Part shown: piece after piece, positions 31,448 to 40,582 of the stretch
Layout: each line of letters starts with the position of its first letter
Numbering within the stretch: position 1 is the stretch's first letter
Source: Streptococcus pacificus
GTDB taxonomy: Bacteria > Bacillota > Bacilli > Lactobacillales > Streptococcaceae
DNA: 64,000 bases
Direction of reading: 5' to 3'
Assembly: GCF_016481305.1 (NCBI RefSeq)
Contig: NZ_JAENBO010000001.1
Location: forward strand, 558,001-622,000
Translations under genes and position numbers: made by a program
Notes under the pieces: generated by a model
Told to the model about the DNA's origin: nothing
The model's input: the letters and a program-made list of their open reading frames with translations, nothing else
Database searches by the model: none

Positions 31448-32369
31448 AATTTTTCTTTCCTCTCGGACGTGTAATAAGTTTTATCAGTAAATTAAAGACA
31501 AGACTCATTAAAAGTAGAATCATGGCAAGACTCCAAAGAGCATTGTTTTGAACAGTCCCCGTGACAGTATTTCCAATCCCCATTGTCAAAATTGACGTTA
31601 GAGTACTTGCTGGTGTTGTCAAACTATTAGGCATAACAGCCGCATTACCAACAACCATCTGAATGGCTAAAGCTTCACCAAAGGCTCTTGCCATTCCAAA
31701 GACAATTGCCGTTAGAATTCCAGGTGTTGCTGCTTTTAAAAGCACTCTTCTTATGGTTTGCCAGCGCGTTGCACCCAAAGCCAAACTAGCTTCTTTGTAA
31801 TGCCTTGGAAGCGACTTTAAGGTATCAACTGTCATTGACGTTACGGTTGGTAGAATCATAACAAACAAAACAAAGACACCGGATAAAATACCAAATCCTG
31901 AGCCGCCAAAAAAGAAACGTACAATAGGAACAATAACAGTTAAACCAATGAAACCATAAACAACTGAAGGGATTCCAACCAGTAATTCGATGGCTGGCTG
32001 CATGATTTTAGCACCTCTTTTAGGAGACACTTCTGTCATGAATAGGGCAACACCAATGGCAAACGGTGTTGCAAGAATAGCAGATAAAATGGTTACTACA
32101 AAAGAGCCAAGAATCATTGGCAGTGCCCCTAACAGACGGTTACCATTTTCATCTTTTAAAGAAGGGCTCCATTCTGTTCCAAATAAGAAATCAAAAATAT
32201 TCACTTTATCAATGAAAAAAGTTGATAGTCCTTTTTGAGCAACAAATAGTAAAATCAAAGCAACCACTACAACAATTAAAAATAGACAAAGAAAGGTAAT
32301 TGTTTTTCCGAATATTTCTAACCGAGAATTCTTTGATTTGGATAACAGACGCTTTGAAATATCATTCAT
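31437..32369 (-). CDS. pstC: Phosphate ABC transporter permease PstC
   Basis: 310-residue permease with about six membrane segments and the coupling loop [26 protein letters not shown]. It overlaps pstS by 8 bases and pstA by 11, so the importer core is translated as a coupled block. Confidence 0.94.
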   Translation of the reverse strand: MNDISKRLLSKSKNSRLEIFGKTITFLCLFLIVVVVALILLFVAQKGLSTFFIDKVNIFDFLFGTEWSPSLKDENGNRLLGALPMILGSFVVTILSAILATPFAIGVALFMTEVSPKRGAKIMQPAIELLVGIPSVVYGFIGLTVIVPIVRFFFGGSGFGILSGVFVLFVMILPTVTSMTVDTLKSLPRHYKEASLALGATRWQTIRRVLLKAATPGILTAIVFGMARAFGEALAIQMVVGNAAVMPNSLTTPASTLTSILTMGIGNTVTGTVQNNALWSLAMILLLMSLVFNLLIKLITRPRGKKNYAR

Positions 32370-33237
32370 TTGTTTTCTCCATAACTGTACCGTCGGCTTT
32401 TTTAATTACCTTCATATCATTGATAGAAATGTAGCCGATTTCTTTAACGATACCTTCTTGAACGGTATCACTGAGCATGTAGTCTAAAAACTCTTTGGTG
32501 AGACCCGTTGGCTCACCCTTAGTATACATATGTTCATAAGACCAGATAGGCCAGTTATTCACATGAACATTTTCTTCTGTCGGTTCATAACCGTCTAAAC
32601 TAAGTGCTTTTACTGTATCATTAACATAAGAAAATGAAAGATAAGAAATAGCACCTGGTGTCTGAGAGACAATACTTCTAACAGTTCCGTTAGAATCTTG
32701 TTCCTGAGATTTTTTAGAAGGTGTTCCCTTCATGATTATATTATCAAAAGATGTTCTTGTCCCAGAGCCAGAAGCACGATTAATCAAGACAATCTCTAAG
32801 TCGTTGCCGCCGACCTCTTTCCAGTTTGTAATTTCACCTGAAAAAATTTTTCTAAGCTGATCGATAGATAAATCGTCGACCATTACATCGGTATTGACTA
32901 CCGGCGTAACCCCAACTACTGCGACTTGATGATCAACTAAAATAGAAGCATCAACACCTTGTTTTTCTTCTGCAAATAAATCGCTATTTCCAATATCAAC
33001 TGCACCAGACTGTACTTGTGATAAGCCAGTTCCTGAACCTCCGCCTTGAACATTGATAAATTTCCCTATATTTTCTTTTGAAAATTCATCTGCAGCTGTT
33101 TCTACAAGCGGCTGAAGTGCTGTTGAACCGACTGCTGTGGTTGATTCTCCTTTATCAATCCAACTCGAACACGATGTAAGAACAAAGATTCCTAGGATTA
33201 ATAAAGTAACTCGTAATAAATTTGGTATTTTGTTCAT
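32362..33237 (-). CDS. pstS: Phosphate-binding lipoprotein PstS
   Basis: High-affinity extracellular phosphate receptor. The 291-residue precursor has a lipoprotein signal ending in LTSC (Cys23), then the PBP fold with phosphate-contacting motifs [22 protein letters not shown] and [13 protein letters not shown]. It is the first gene of the pst operon. The 98 bases upstream carry a 10-bp direct repeat (see findings) that could be the phosphate-responsive control region. Confidence 0.95.
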   Translation of the reverse strand: MNKIPNLLRVTLLILGIFVLTSCSSWIDKGESTTAVGSTALQPLVETAADEFSKENIGKFINVQGGGSGTGLSQVQSGAVDIGNSDLFAEEKQGVDASILVDHQVAVVGVTPVVNTDVMVDDLSIDQLRKIFSGEITNWKEVGGNDLEIVLINRASGSGTRTSFDNIIMKGTPSKKSQEQDSNGTVRSIVSQTPGAISYLSFSYVNDTVKALSLDGYEPTEENVHVNNWPIWSYEHMYTKGEPTGLTKEFLDYMLSDTVQEGIVKEIGYISINDMKVIKKADGTVMEKTNE

Positions 33238-33335
33238 ATTAACCTTTTCTTTCTGATTATTAAAACAATTGAAGACTTCTTAAGATATAAGACACCTTAA
33301 TCATGTCTTCTTAATGATCCATTGGCTTGACTAAA

Positions 33336-34643
33336 TTATGGTGTGCGCAATCCTTTTGGGTAAAAGTTTTTGATCGTTTTTCCAACAATTTTAACAAAGC
33401 CTAGACCATTACCTGCAACAAGTAATTGGTACCACCCTTTAGGATATTCTTTTTCTAGAGTGATAATATTCCCTGAAAGGTATTGTTTAAAATCATCTTC
33501 ATTAATAGCAATTGAAGAAATTGTTTCATCACTAGTCAGTGCAACTCCAAGAGCAAAGCTTGGTTCAAACCGATTCTTTTTAAACGTGCCAAGGTGTAAA
33601 CCATTTCTAGCTATTTTTAGTTTTGATAAATCTGGTAAATCATTGGGCAAAAGGTATAACTCTTGTCCAAAAGATTGTAACACTCCCTCAAGCTGAATTC
33701 TCAAATGAGTTTTTTGAAACTCAACCCAAAGCTCTAGTTGCTGTTTAGTAAGATTAGAGCGACCAGATTTAGGGAATACTCTTTTAGTTTTTCGCTTATC
33801 GATTAATTTAGCAACAAATTGACCTTCACCTTTAAACAGGTGTGGGTACATTCTTGCCGTTTGAGGAAGATTAATCCCTTCTTTCATACCATTTATTTTG
33901 TCAACAGGTTCTAATTCTAAGAAATCATACGCCTCTAATAACCATGAGACAACTTCTTCATTTTCTTCTGGTGCCCAAGTACAGGTAGAGTAGACTAGTC
34001 TTCCACCGGGTGCTAACATCTTAATCGATTCACGTAAAATTTCTTTTTGTAGCAGACTACACTCCTGTGGATACTCGGTATCCCAATACTTGATGGCTTC
34101 GGGATTTTTTCGAAACATGCCCTCACCTGAACATGGGGCATCAAGAACAATAAGATCAAAATAATCTTTAAAAACAGCAGCAAGACGATTTAAACTTTCA
34201 TTGGTCACTACGACATTTCTACCACCAAAACGTTCAATGTTTTCAACCAATACTTTACTTCTCTTGGTAGAAATCTCATTACTGACAAGTATCCCAGTAT
34301 GTTGAAGATAGGATAACAAATGTGTACTTTTGCCACCAGGAGCAGCAGCCAAGTCTAAAACACGTTCCCCTTTTTTGGGTGCAGCAATTTGTCCCACCAT
34401 CTGAGCAGCTGGCTCTTGTGAATAAACAACACCAGAAACATGAGCAATGGAATGACCTGATATTTTGCCATAGTAACCCCAAGGCGTCTGAGGAATAGGA
34501 TCAGGAAAAGTTGGTAACTGTTTTTTTAGAGGATTCACTCGAAATCCTGAAATAGCAGGCTTTTCAAAGCTAGCAATAAAATCTGCTCCATCGGTTTTTA
34601 ATAGGTTATTGTATTTTTCAACAAAATCTTTAGGTAAATTCAT
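33336..34643 (-). CDS. RsmF-like rRNA (cytosine-C5)-methyltransferase
   Basis: 435 residues. The NOL1/NOP2/Sun fold has SAM motif I LDLAAAPGGKSTHL, catalytic Cys region DAPCSGEGMFRKN and second Cys STCTWAPEENE, followed by the RsmF-type C-terminal RNA-binding domains. The presumed target is m5C in 16S rRNA; the exact position is not shown by sequence. It stands alone downstream of a terminator hairpin at 34697-34737. Confidence 0.88.
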   Translation of the reverse strand: MNLPKDFVEKYNNLLKTDGADFIASFEKPAISGFRVNPLKKQLPTFPDPIPQTPWGYYGKISGHSIAHVSGVVYSQEPAAQMVGQIAAPKKGERVLDLAAAPGGKSTHLLSYLQHTGILVSNEISTKRSKVLVENIERFGGRNVVVTNESLNRLAAVFKDYFDLIVLDAPCSGEGMFRKNPEAIKYWDTEYPQECSLLQKEILRESIKMLAPGGRLVYSTCTWAPEENEEVVSWLLEAYDFLELEPVDKINGMKEGINLPQTARMYPHLFKGEGQFVAKLIDKRKTKRVFPKSGRSNLTKQQLELWVEFQKTHLRIQLEGVLQSFGQELYLLPNDLPDLSKLKIARNGLHLGTFKKNRFEPSFALGVALTSDETISSIAINEDDFKQYLSGNIITLEKEYPKGWYQLLVAGNGLGFVKIVGKTIKNFYPKGLRTP

Positions 34644-34696
34644 AATACTATTATACTATAGTTTAGTGACTAACGCACCTAGTAAAAAACGAAACT

Positions 34697-34737
34697 AAAA
34701 GGGTTACGCTTCATACCTTACAAAACGCAACCCTTTC
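34697..34737 (-). terminator. Terminator of the spxA-UPF0223-IMPase operon
   Basis: Minus strand AAAGGGTTGCG / CGTAACCCTTT with a 17-base loop, followed by AGTTTCGTTTTTT. Confidence 0.6.
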
Positions 34738-34779
34738 TTTGATCTATTTTGGTCAACTGGTAGAAGCTGAAGACCATTT

Positions 34780-35550
34780 TTATTTTTTATTTTCTTGGAT
34801 AAATTGGTGAATGACTTCTTCATCAATTGTTGGGAAAAACATTATTTTTTGACGTGTTTTAAAATCAGGTTTCTCACCAGATAAGGTTAACAATTGATAG
34901 CCTAACGTCTCTCCCATAATACTTGCTGCCGCATAATCCCAAGGATAGACATAAGAGAAATAAGCCCATGCTTGTCCATTTAAAACACGCCCCATACTAA
35001 ACCCTGCACTGCCATAGTTTCTGCATCCCAAACTGTGAGACACCAAGTCAGCAATCCCGTGATCATTTTCAGCAAACATCTTAGCATTACTAATGACTAA
35101 CATTTGATGAAGCTCTTTCTTCTTATAAGGAGAGAGTTTTTCTTGATTACGATAGACTAAAAAGTCTCCTCCACCACTATATAAAACATCGTTCATCACA
35201 TCATAGATTAAACCAAAGCGACCAACACCCTCTTCAAAATAAGCTACCATGACAACAAAATCTGATTTTTGGGCGATAAAATTGACGGTACCATCAATTG
35301 GATCAATCACCCAGACATTTCCTTTATTCCATTCGTGACGAACATTATTTTCTTCAGCTAGAATATTATCTTTTGGGTATAAGTCTTTAATTCGAGAAAT
35401 GATTAGGTCTTGCACTTCTTTATCGATGTTAGTGACAAGGTCATCAAAACGTTCTTTCATCTGGATTTGCATTTTGTCCATCATTTTATTTATAATAAAC
35501 GCTCCAGCTTCCCTAATTAACCCCTTGGCAAATTCAAATTTTCTTTTCAA
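34780..35550 (-). CDS. Inositol monophosphatase family phosphatase
   Basis: 256 residues of the Mg-dependent, Li-sensitive sugar phosphatase fold. The metal motifs are ILAEENN (residues about 63-69), [11 protein letters not shown] and the late [11 protein letters not shown]. Substrate could be inositol-1-phosphate, a sugar phosphate, NADP or 3'-phosphoadenosine; sequence does not decide. It overlaps the UPF0223 gene by 17 bases and is the third gene of the spxA operon, an arrangement seen in streptococci. Confidence 0.88.
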   Translation of the reverse strand: MKRKFEFAKGLIREAGAFIINKMMDKMQIQMKERFDDLVTNIDKEVQDLIISRIKDLYPKDNILAEENNVRHEWNKGNVWVIDPIDGTVNFIAQKSDFVVMVAYFEEGVGRFGLIYDVMNDVLYSGGGDFLVYRNQEKLSPYKKKELHQMLVISNAKMFAENDHGIADLVSHSLGCRNYGSAGFSMGRVLNGQAWAYFSYVYPWDYAAASIMGETLGYQLLTLSGEKPDFKTRQKIMFFPTIDEEVIHQFIQENKK

Positions 35551-35818
35551 AAGAAATCACGCCTTTCTTTTTTTCTCTAGCAAGTGTCATTACTCGATAG
35601 ATAGAATAACCACTTAGTTTTTCAAAGGCTCTATCAATTTGTTTTTCCTGACTCTTACTAGAAACCACTTTTTTAAAATTATCATATGCACTTAATAAAC
35701 TGATCACATCAACTTTTGACTCATAAGCTTTTTCAACCTGATTTAAAAAATGGAGCACTGATATTGTTTCTTCAGTACTCCAAGACAAGTCAATCGGATA
35801 AGAATAATTAGTTCCCAT
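35534..35818 (-). CDS. UPF0223 family protein
   Basis: 94-residue small helical protein of the UPF0223 (YktA-like) family, recognised by [21 protein letters not shown] and the C-terminal GYSIYRVM. Function unknown. A longer frame begins inside spxA at 35851, but GAGGGA five bases before the ATG at 35818 marks the start. It overlaps spxA by 11 bases and the phosphatase gene by 17, so it is coupled to both. Confidence 0.88.
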   Translation of the reverse strand: MGTNYSYPIDLSWSTEETISVLHFLNQVEKAYESKVDVISLLSAYDNFKKVVSSKSQEKQIDRAFEKLSGYSIYRVMTLAREKKKGVISFEKKI

Positions 35819-36224
35819 CTGTTCCCTCGATTTCTGCTCTGATAGTGGCATCTCTTAACTCTTGTTTACGATAATTACGAGAAAGAAAAGCTCTAATCTC
35901 ATCTTCATTGTATCCAATTTGCATCATTTTATCATTTAAAATGATTGGTCTTCTCAATAAACTAGGGTTTTCTCCAATTAACATAATTAATTCTGAAATA
36001 GAGAGATCATCAACGTCTATATCTAGTTTCTGAAAGACTTTTGAGCGCGTTGAAATAATATCATCTGTACCATTTTCAGTAAATGACAAGATACTCATCA
36101 ATTCATCATGGTTCAAAGGACTTGTTATTATGTTATGCTCTTTAAATTCAACTTCATGTTTTTTTAACCAAGCTCTTGCTTTACGGCAACTTGTACAACT
36201 TGGAGATAAAAATAAGGTAATCAT
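35808..36224 (-). CDS. spxA: Spx-family redox regulator
   Basis: ArsC-fold protein that binds the RNA polymerase alpha C-terminal domain and redirects transcription under thiol stress. It is 138 residues; the redox switch CTSC (Cys10 and Cys13) is intact, RPI near residue 98 and the C-terminal [13 protein letters not shown] fit Spx. The frame is open 30 codons further up, but [10 protein letters not shown] preceded by AAGAGGT is the family start. Streptococci usually have two Spx proteins; linkage to UPF0223 and IMPase genes suggests the SpxA1 type. Confidence 0.9.
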   Translation of the reverse strand: MITLFLSPSCTSCRKARAWLKKHEVEFKEHNIITSPLNHDELMSILSFTENGTDDIISTRSKVFQKLDIDVDDLSISELIMLIGENPSLLRRPIILNDKMMQIGYNEDEIRAFLSRNYRKQELRDATIRAEIEGTDGN

Positions 36225-36347
36225 ATTACTAACCTCTTTACACTTATTTACTTCATTATAACAAAAATAAACTACTTTTGCTATGTTTTTCAAGAATATT
36301 ATTAAAATTATCAATAATTTTAATAAGCGTTACTATTGGCGTAATAC

Positions 36348-37259
36348 TTACCAATTTCTTGCTATCTGTTCATCTACTTGTAATTGCTCAACCAATGCAT
36401 CAATCCCTGAAAAACGTATCATTTCACGTATTTTTTCAAGCCAAATAAGTTCAATTGGTTCACCATATATCTCATCTTTAAAGTCAAAGATATGAATTTC
36501 GACTGTTGAGGACTGACCATCGAATGTGACATTTTTACCAACACTTGTCATTGAACGATATTTTTTACCGCGAACAATAACATCTGTGACATAAACGCCA
36601 TCTGTCGGAACAAATGTTCTATCAATCATTGCAAGATTGGCTGTTGGATAACCGATGGTTCTTCCCCTGGCTTCACCATGAGAAACTATCCCTCTGGTAG
36701 ATAACGAAAAACCAAGCAACTGATTAGCCTTAAGAACATTACCTGTTGCTATTAATTCTTTAATCCAACTAGAACTAATTTTAACACCATCAATTGAAAC
36801 CGGCTCAACAATGACAACTTGACCAGGAAAATGCCTTTGTAGATAAGATGCTTCTTGTAAATCACTACCAAAACGATAGTCAAAGCCAACAACAACCGTG
36901 TTTGCTCTTAACTTATCAATGTAGGTTTTAATAAAATCAAGTGCACTAGTTTTAGCAAAGCGACTAGTAAAATCCATTAAATAAAGGTAATCAACACCAA
37001 ATTCAGCCATCTTTGCATAGCGTTTTTCTGGGTAATGGACATGTTTTAAAAGTATTTCATCATAGGGGGCAAAAACAACTTTAGGGGATTCCTTAAAAGT
37101 GATTAATGCCACTTTACTTTGTTTTTTTTCAGCATATTTCTTGGCAGTTTCAAATAGTTTTTGATGCCCCTTATGGAGAGCGTCAAAATATCCTAGCACT
37201 AAAACTGTCTCTTCTGTTTGATGAATATCATTAAAATCTGTTATTTCGAAAATTTTCAT
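36348..37259 (-). CDS. ribF: Bifunctional riboflavin kinase / FMN adenylyltransferase
   Basis: Makes FMN and FAD from riboflavin. It is 303 residues. The N-terminal nucleotidyltransferase domain has LGYFDALHKGHQKL (HxGH-like) and a later SSSWIKE; the C-terminal kinase domain has RGRTIGYPTANLA. It follows truB by 43 bases, the usual truB-ribF pair. Confidence 0.96.
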   Translation of the reverse strand: MKIFEITDFNDIHQTEETVLVLGYFDALHKGHQKLFETAKKYAEKKQSKVALITFKESPKVVFAPYDEILLKHVHYPEKRYAKMAEFGVDYLYLMDFTSRFAKTSALDFIKTYIDKLRANTVVVGFDYRFGSDLQEASYLQRHFPGQVVIVEPVSIDGVKISSSWIKELIATGNVLKANQLLGFSLSTRGIVSHGEARGRTIGYPTANLAMIDRTFVPTDGVYVTDVIVRGKKYRSMTSVGKNVTFDGQSSTVEIHIFDFKDEIYGEPIELIWLEKIREMIRFSGIDALVEQLQVDEQIARNW

Positions 37260-37302
37260 ATTGTTATTTTATCATACTTTTCTATAATCAAGGAAAAATA
37301 AT

Positions 37303-38193
37303 TTAGATAAGGACCTTTCTTGGTTTATAAAGTTCACCACGTTTTTCCAGAACAGTAACAAGTGTACTCTGATAAAAACCAGCAACAATAGTTTGTGTCA
37401 TTTGAGCATCTAGTTGTATAAAACGACCGTGACTAATCTCTTTTACCATCTTATCAGTCAATTCAATCCTTGGTAAATCAGAAACACCATAAGCCATCGG
37501 CAAAAGAAAAGAGTAATCTTCTTTTTCAATTTTTTCTGCAATCTCATCAAGTGTTAAGCTATCAGACAAGTCTAAACCAGCAGCATTAGTTCGCGTGAGA
37601 AGGGACATGTGGCTAGCATACCCAAGTTGTTTGCCTAAATCAACTGCAAGTGTTCTAACGTAGGTGCCTTTACTACATTTGACTCTGAATGAAAAAGAAC
37701 AGGTTTCTTCTTGAAAAGTGAGAGGACTGGTTCGTACAAATTCAAAAATAGACACTTGTCTTCTTGGACGATCAACTGCTTCACCATTTCTGGCATACTC
37801 ATATAATTTTTTACCATTAACTTTAACAGCAGAATACATGGGTGGTATCTGTTCAATTTCACCGATAAAACTTGTCATGGCTGAATCAACCATTTCTTCT
37901 GTTAAGTCTTGCGCAAGAATGGGCGATCTATCAACCACTTCACCACTACTATCTTCTGTAGTGGTGGAAAAACCTAGTGTCACTTCGCCTTCATAAACTT
38001 TACCCGCATCTGTCATAAATTCAATAACGCGAGTTGCTTTTCCAACCGCTATGGGAAGAACTCCTGTAACATCAGGGTCAAGCGTTCCACCATGCCCTAT
38101 CTTTTTTTCATTTAAAATTTTTCTTAGTTTAAAAACCGCATCATGAGAAGTCATGCCTGCTGCTTTTTTTAAATTTATTATTCCTGAAATCAT
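37303..38193 (-). CDS. truB: tRNA pseudouridine-55 synthase TruB
   Basis: Forms pseudouridine 55 in the T-loop of tRNAs. It is 296 residues with the catalytic Asp in [15 protein letters not shown] and [10 protein letters not shown]. The ATG at 38193 gives [18 protein letters not shown], the standard start; six extra in-frame codons upstream overlap the promoter. The -10 box TATAAT ends only about 9 bases from this ATG (see findings). Confidence 0.96.
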   Translation of the reverse strand: MISGIINLKKAAGMTSHDAVFKLRKILNEKKIGHGGTLDPDVTGVLPIAVGKATRVIEFMTDAGKVYEGEVTLGFSTTTEDSSGEVVDRSPILAQDLTEEMVDSAMTSFIGEIEQIPPMYSAVKVNGKKLYEYARNGEAVDRPRRQVSIFEFVRTSPLTFQEETCSFSFRVKCSKGTYVRTLAVDLGKQLGYASHMSLLTRTNAAGLDLSDSLTLDEIAEKIEKEDYSFLLPMAYGVSDLPRIELTDKMVKEISHGRFIQLDAQMTQTIVAGFYQSTLVTVLEKRGELYKPRKVLI

Positions 38194-38210
38194 AGTCCTA
38201 TTATAGCACA
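38193..38210 (-). promoter_or_regulatory. Extended -10 promoter abutting the truB start
   Basis: Minus strand TGTGCTATAATAGGACT then ATG. TATAAT with a TGC extension lies so close that transcription would begin at or just before the start codon. The same TGTGCTATAATAGGA string occurs upstream of pfkA. Confidence 0.5.
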
Positions 38211-38240
38211 CCCATTCCTTAGCGCCGATTATTTTTTTGA

Positions 38241-39491
38241 TTAGTGTTTAAGATTGTCAAACTTTTCTCTCATGGTTGGATTTTTTTTAGTCAATTTTTT
38301 GACTGACACGTCATCTAGTTTATTGTTTGCCAGTCTTAATTGATTTTCACTAGTGGTTAGGGCTGCCTTAATGGCTTCCATCCGTTTAATGGCCTTATCA
38401 ATTTCATCAATGGCTTTTTTAAAGTTAGTACTTGCCGACTGATAATTTTTAGCAAAAGCCTTTTTAAAGACTTCCAAATCCTCTTCAAAATGCGTGATGT
38501 CAATATTTTGTTCTTTGACCATAGCCAGTTCTTGTTTGAATTTTAGCGAATTCATTGATGCGTTACGCAAAATACCAATCAATTGAATGAAAAATTGGGG
38601 CCTGACAACATACATTTTCTCATACTTATGGCTGACATCTACAATTCCTGTATTATAGTAATCGTTATCAGCTTCAAGCATGGAGACTAAGACAGCATAC
38701 TCACAGTTTTTTTCCTTTCTATCCTTGTCTAATTCCTTAAAGAAATCTTCGTTTTTGTGTTTGGTCTTCGTTTCATCAGATTCATTTTTCATCTCAAACA
38801 TGATAGAGAGGATTTCAACTCCATTATCGTCTGTCTCGCGGTAGATAAAATCACCCTTTGAACCTCTTTGAGACACTTGGTTATCTTTTTCAAAATAAGC
38901 ATTAGGAAAGGCAAGGTTTCTCACCTTGTTAAATTCTGTTTCTGCATAAACTTCTAAACTCTCACCAATGGCTTTGGTTGATTGCTGTGCTTTAAAATTT
39001 TTATAAAATTCAACTTGTTCATTGGCTGCTTTTAGTTGAGCAGCGTAATCAATTTGAATATTCTTTAAGGCCAGTTCTTGCTTTTGTTCTTGTAGCACAA
39101 GAGCATTCTTTGCCTCATCTCTTTCCTTTTCAATCTGAGAGAGCTTGTCTTTTAATTCATAATCCTTTTCAAGTGTCACTTGATTGAGTTGATTTTTAAC
39201 TGTGATAATCTCTTGCTCTTTTTTAGCAAGTAATCCGTCGATTTCTAGTTTTTTTGCCTCTTCTTGTGTTTTAAGTTGGTTTTCTAAGGCGATAATCGCT
39301 TGCTCTTTTTCACTCAAGGAGGTTTGCAATTGGTTTTTAGCCTTTTCTTCTAACAAAGCAACTTCTTTTGTCAACCGTTCTTGGATTTCTTTTTCAAACT
39401 CTGCCCCACGAACTTGAGATAAAAGTTCACTGTATTCTGTTTCATTGACAGTAAATGTGGTGCCACAATGTGGGCATTTTATTGTATTCAT
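38241..39491 (-). CDS. DUF2130 domain protein
   Basis: 416 residues. It opens with a possible zinc knuckle ([14 protein letters not shown]), continues as a long Glu/Lys/Gln-rich coiled coil (about 20-165), and ends in a globular DUF2130 domain with [24 protein letters not shown] and [13 protein letters not shown]. The E-x-K spacing in the last blocks recalls the nuclease-like fold of restriction endonucleases, but this is inference and no function is established. The start at 39491 follows GAGGTTAGG and restores the CPHC motif next to the N-terminus. Confidence 0.85.
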   Translation of the reverse strand: MNTIKCPHCGTTFTVNETEYSELLSQVRGAEFEKEIQERLTKEVALLEEKAKNQLQTSLSEKEQAIIALENQLKTQEEAKKLEIDGLLAKKEQEIITVKNQLNQVTLEKDYELKDKLSQIEKERDEAKNALVLQEQKQELALKNIQIDYAAQLKAANEQVEFYKNFKAQQSTKAIGESLEVYAETEFNKVRNLAFPNAYFEKDNQVSQRGSKGDFIYRETDDNGVEILSIMFEMKNESDETKTKHKNEDFFKELDKDRKEKNCEYAVLVSMLEADNDYYNTGIVDVSHKYEKMYVVRPQFFIQLIGILRNASMNSLKFKQELAMVKEQNIDITHFEEDLEVFKKAFAKNYQSASTNFKKAIDEIDKAIKRMEAIKAALTTSENQLRLANNKLDDVSVKKLTKKNPTMREKFDNLKH

Positions 39492-39553
39492 AACTAACCT
39501 AACCTCATTGTTTTCTAATTTATATTTTGGTGACTGACTAAGGAATTTCAAGA

Positions 39554-40510
39554 CTAATCCGTGTGATAATCGTGGTAAAAATCGACTTTTAGCTGGATAA
39601 TCCGCTCAACATCGTATAACAGTTGAAACAATATCGCCCTTGTCTCAAACTCATACCGTGTTTTAGGAAGGTCTCGTTTTCTAAAGGACTCTAAGAAAGC
39701 CTCAATATCACTTAAAAGTCCTTTGGCAGAATTTTTTTCACTGAGTTGGGCCGAAACCTCAACAAATAATTGTGATAATAGATAGCTTTCAGCACTTTTA
39801 TATTGAAAATGATTGATGCGTTTAGCCATCTCTCTTAAAATTTTCAACTGGGCTTTTCGCATTTCAAAATAGTGAACTTGATAGTTAGTTTGATTGAATA
39901 ACTGATTTCTCCTATCAAGATAAACAACTGCTAAGGCTTCTTTTAAGAGACTGTCTAATTGGTTAATAAGTTCAGCATCATTTCGACCATCACCAGTTTT
40001 TAAGAAAGAATCAAATTTCAAGAAAATCTTTTTTAATAAGTCTTCTACCTTGATGTGATAGTCATTAATTTGTTTTTGTCTTGAGGGCATGTATAGATTA
40101 AAAATGAGAGCAACACCTGCACCAATTAGAAAAAGCGAAAATTCATTTAATAAGAGGGACAAGGTTATTTTTTCAGCTATCAAAAGATGCGTTACCAAAA
40201 CTGTACTTGGTGCGATCCCACTTTCAAGCTTAAAAGTATATGCTAAAGGCACGTAAATTAACAAATAGACGCCTAAGCTGATTATGGAAAAATCAAGCAA
40301 AAAGAATACTATTGCTCCGATTAAGAGGGCCAAAAGTGTTGACAGTAGTCGTTGTTTCGCAATTTTAAAAGACGACCGTCTCGTATCTAGAATGCTAAGG
40401 ATAGCGATAATGCCAGCTGAAGTGGGATTAGAAAGTCCCCAAAGACTTGCTAAAAAAATTCCGATACTAGTTGCTAAAACCAGCTTAATCGTCCGTTGTA
40501 AGATAGGCAT
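39554..40510 (-). CDS. FUSC/ArAE-like aromatic acid exporter family protein (DUF939-type)
   Basis: 318 residues. The N-terminal 130 residues hold about five close-packed hydrophobic helices in the FUSC pattern (PTSAGIIAILSILDTRRSSFKIAKQR); the rest is cytoplasmic and helical. Homologues such as B. subtilis YqjA are annotated as DUF939 or aromatic-acid exporters; substrate unknown. ATGGAG before 40510 sets the start. It lies 63 bases before the DUF2130 gene and likely shares its transcript. Confidence 0.8.
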   Translation of the reverse strand: MPILQRTIKLVLATSIGIFLASLWGLSNPTSAGIIAILSILDTRRSSFKIAKQRLLSTLLALLIGAIVFFLLDFSIISLGVYLLIYVPLAYTFKLESGIAPSTVLVTHLLIAEKITLSLLLNEFSLFLIGAGVALIFNLYMPSRQKQINDYHIKVEDLLKKIFLKFDSFLKTGDGRNDAELINQLDSLLKEALAVVYLDRRNQLFNQTNYQVHYFEMRKAQLKILREMAKRINHFQYKSAESYLLSQLFVEVSAQLSEKNSAKGLLSDIEAFLESFRKRDLPKTRYEFETRAILFQLLYDVERIIQLKVDFYHDYHTD

Positions 40511-40544
40511 GGAAACTCCATTTCTTTCTTTAATTGAGTAGTAC

Positions 40545-40569
40545 AAAAAGAGTGATAACCACTCTTTTT
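40545..40569 (-). terminator. pcrA terminator
   Basis: AAAAAGAGTG ATAAC CACTCTTTTT directly after pcrA. Confidence 0.85.
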
Positions 40570-40582
40570 GTTTTGACAGTCC

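Noticed and set aside
36300-36323. AT-only hairpin ATTAAAATTAT/ATAATTTTAAT between spxA and ribF
   Set aside because: Stem has no G-C pairs; may end ribF mRNA but cannot be supported.
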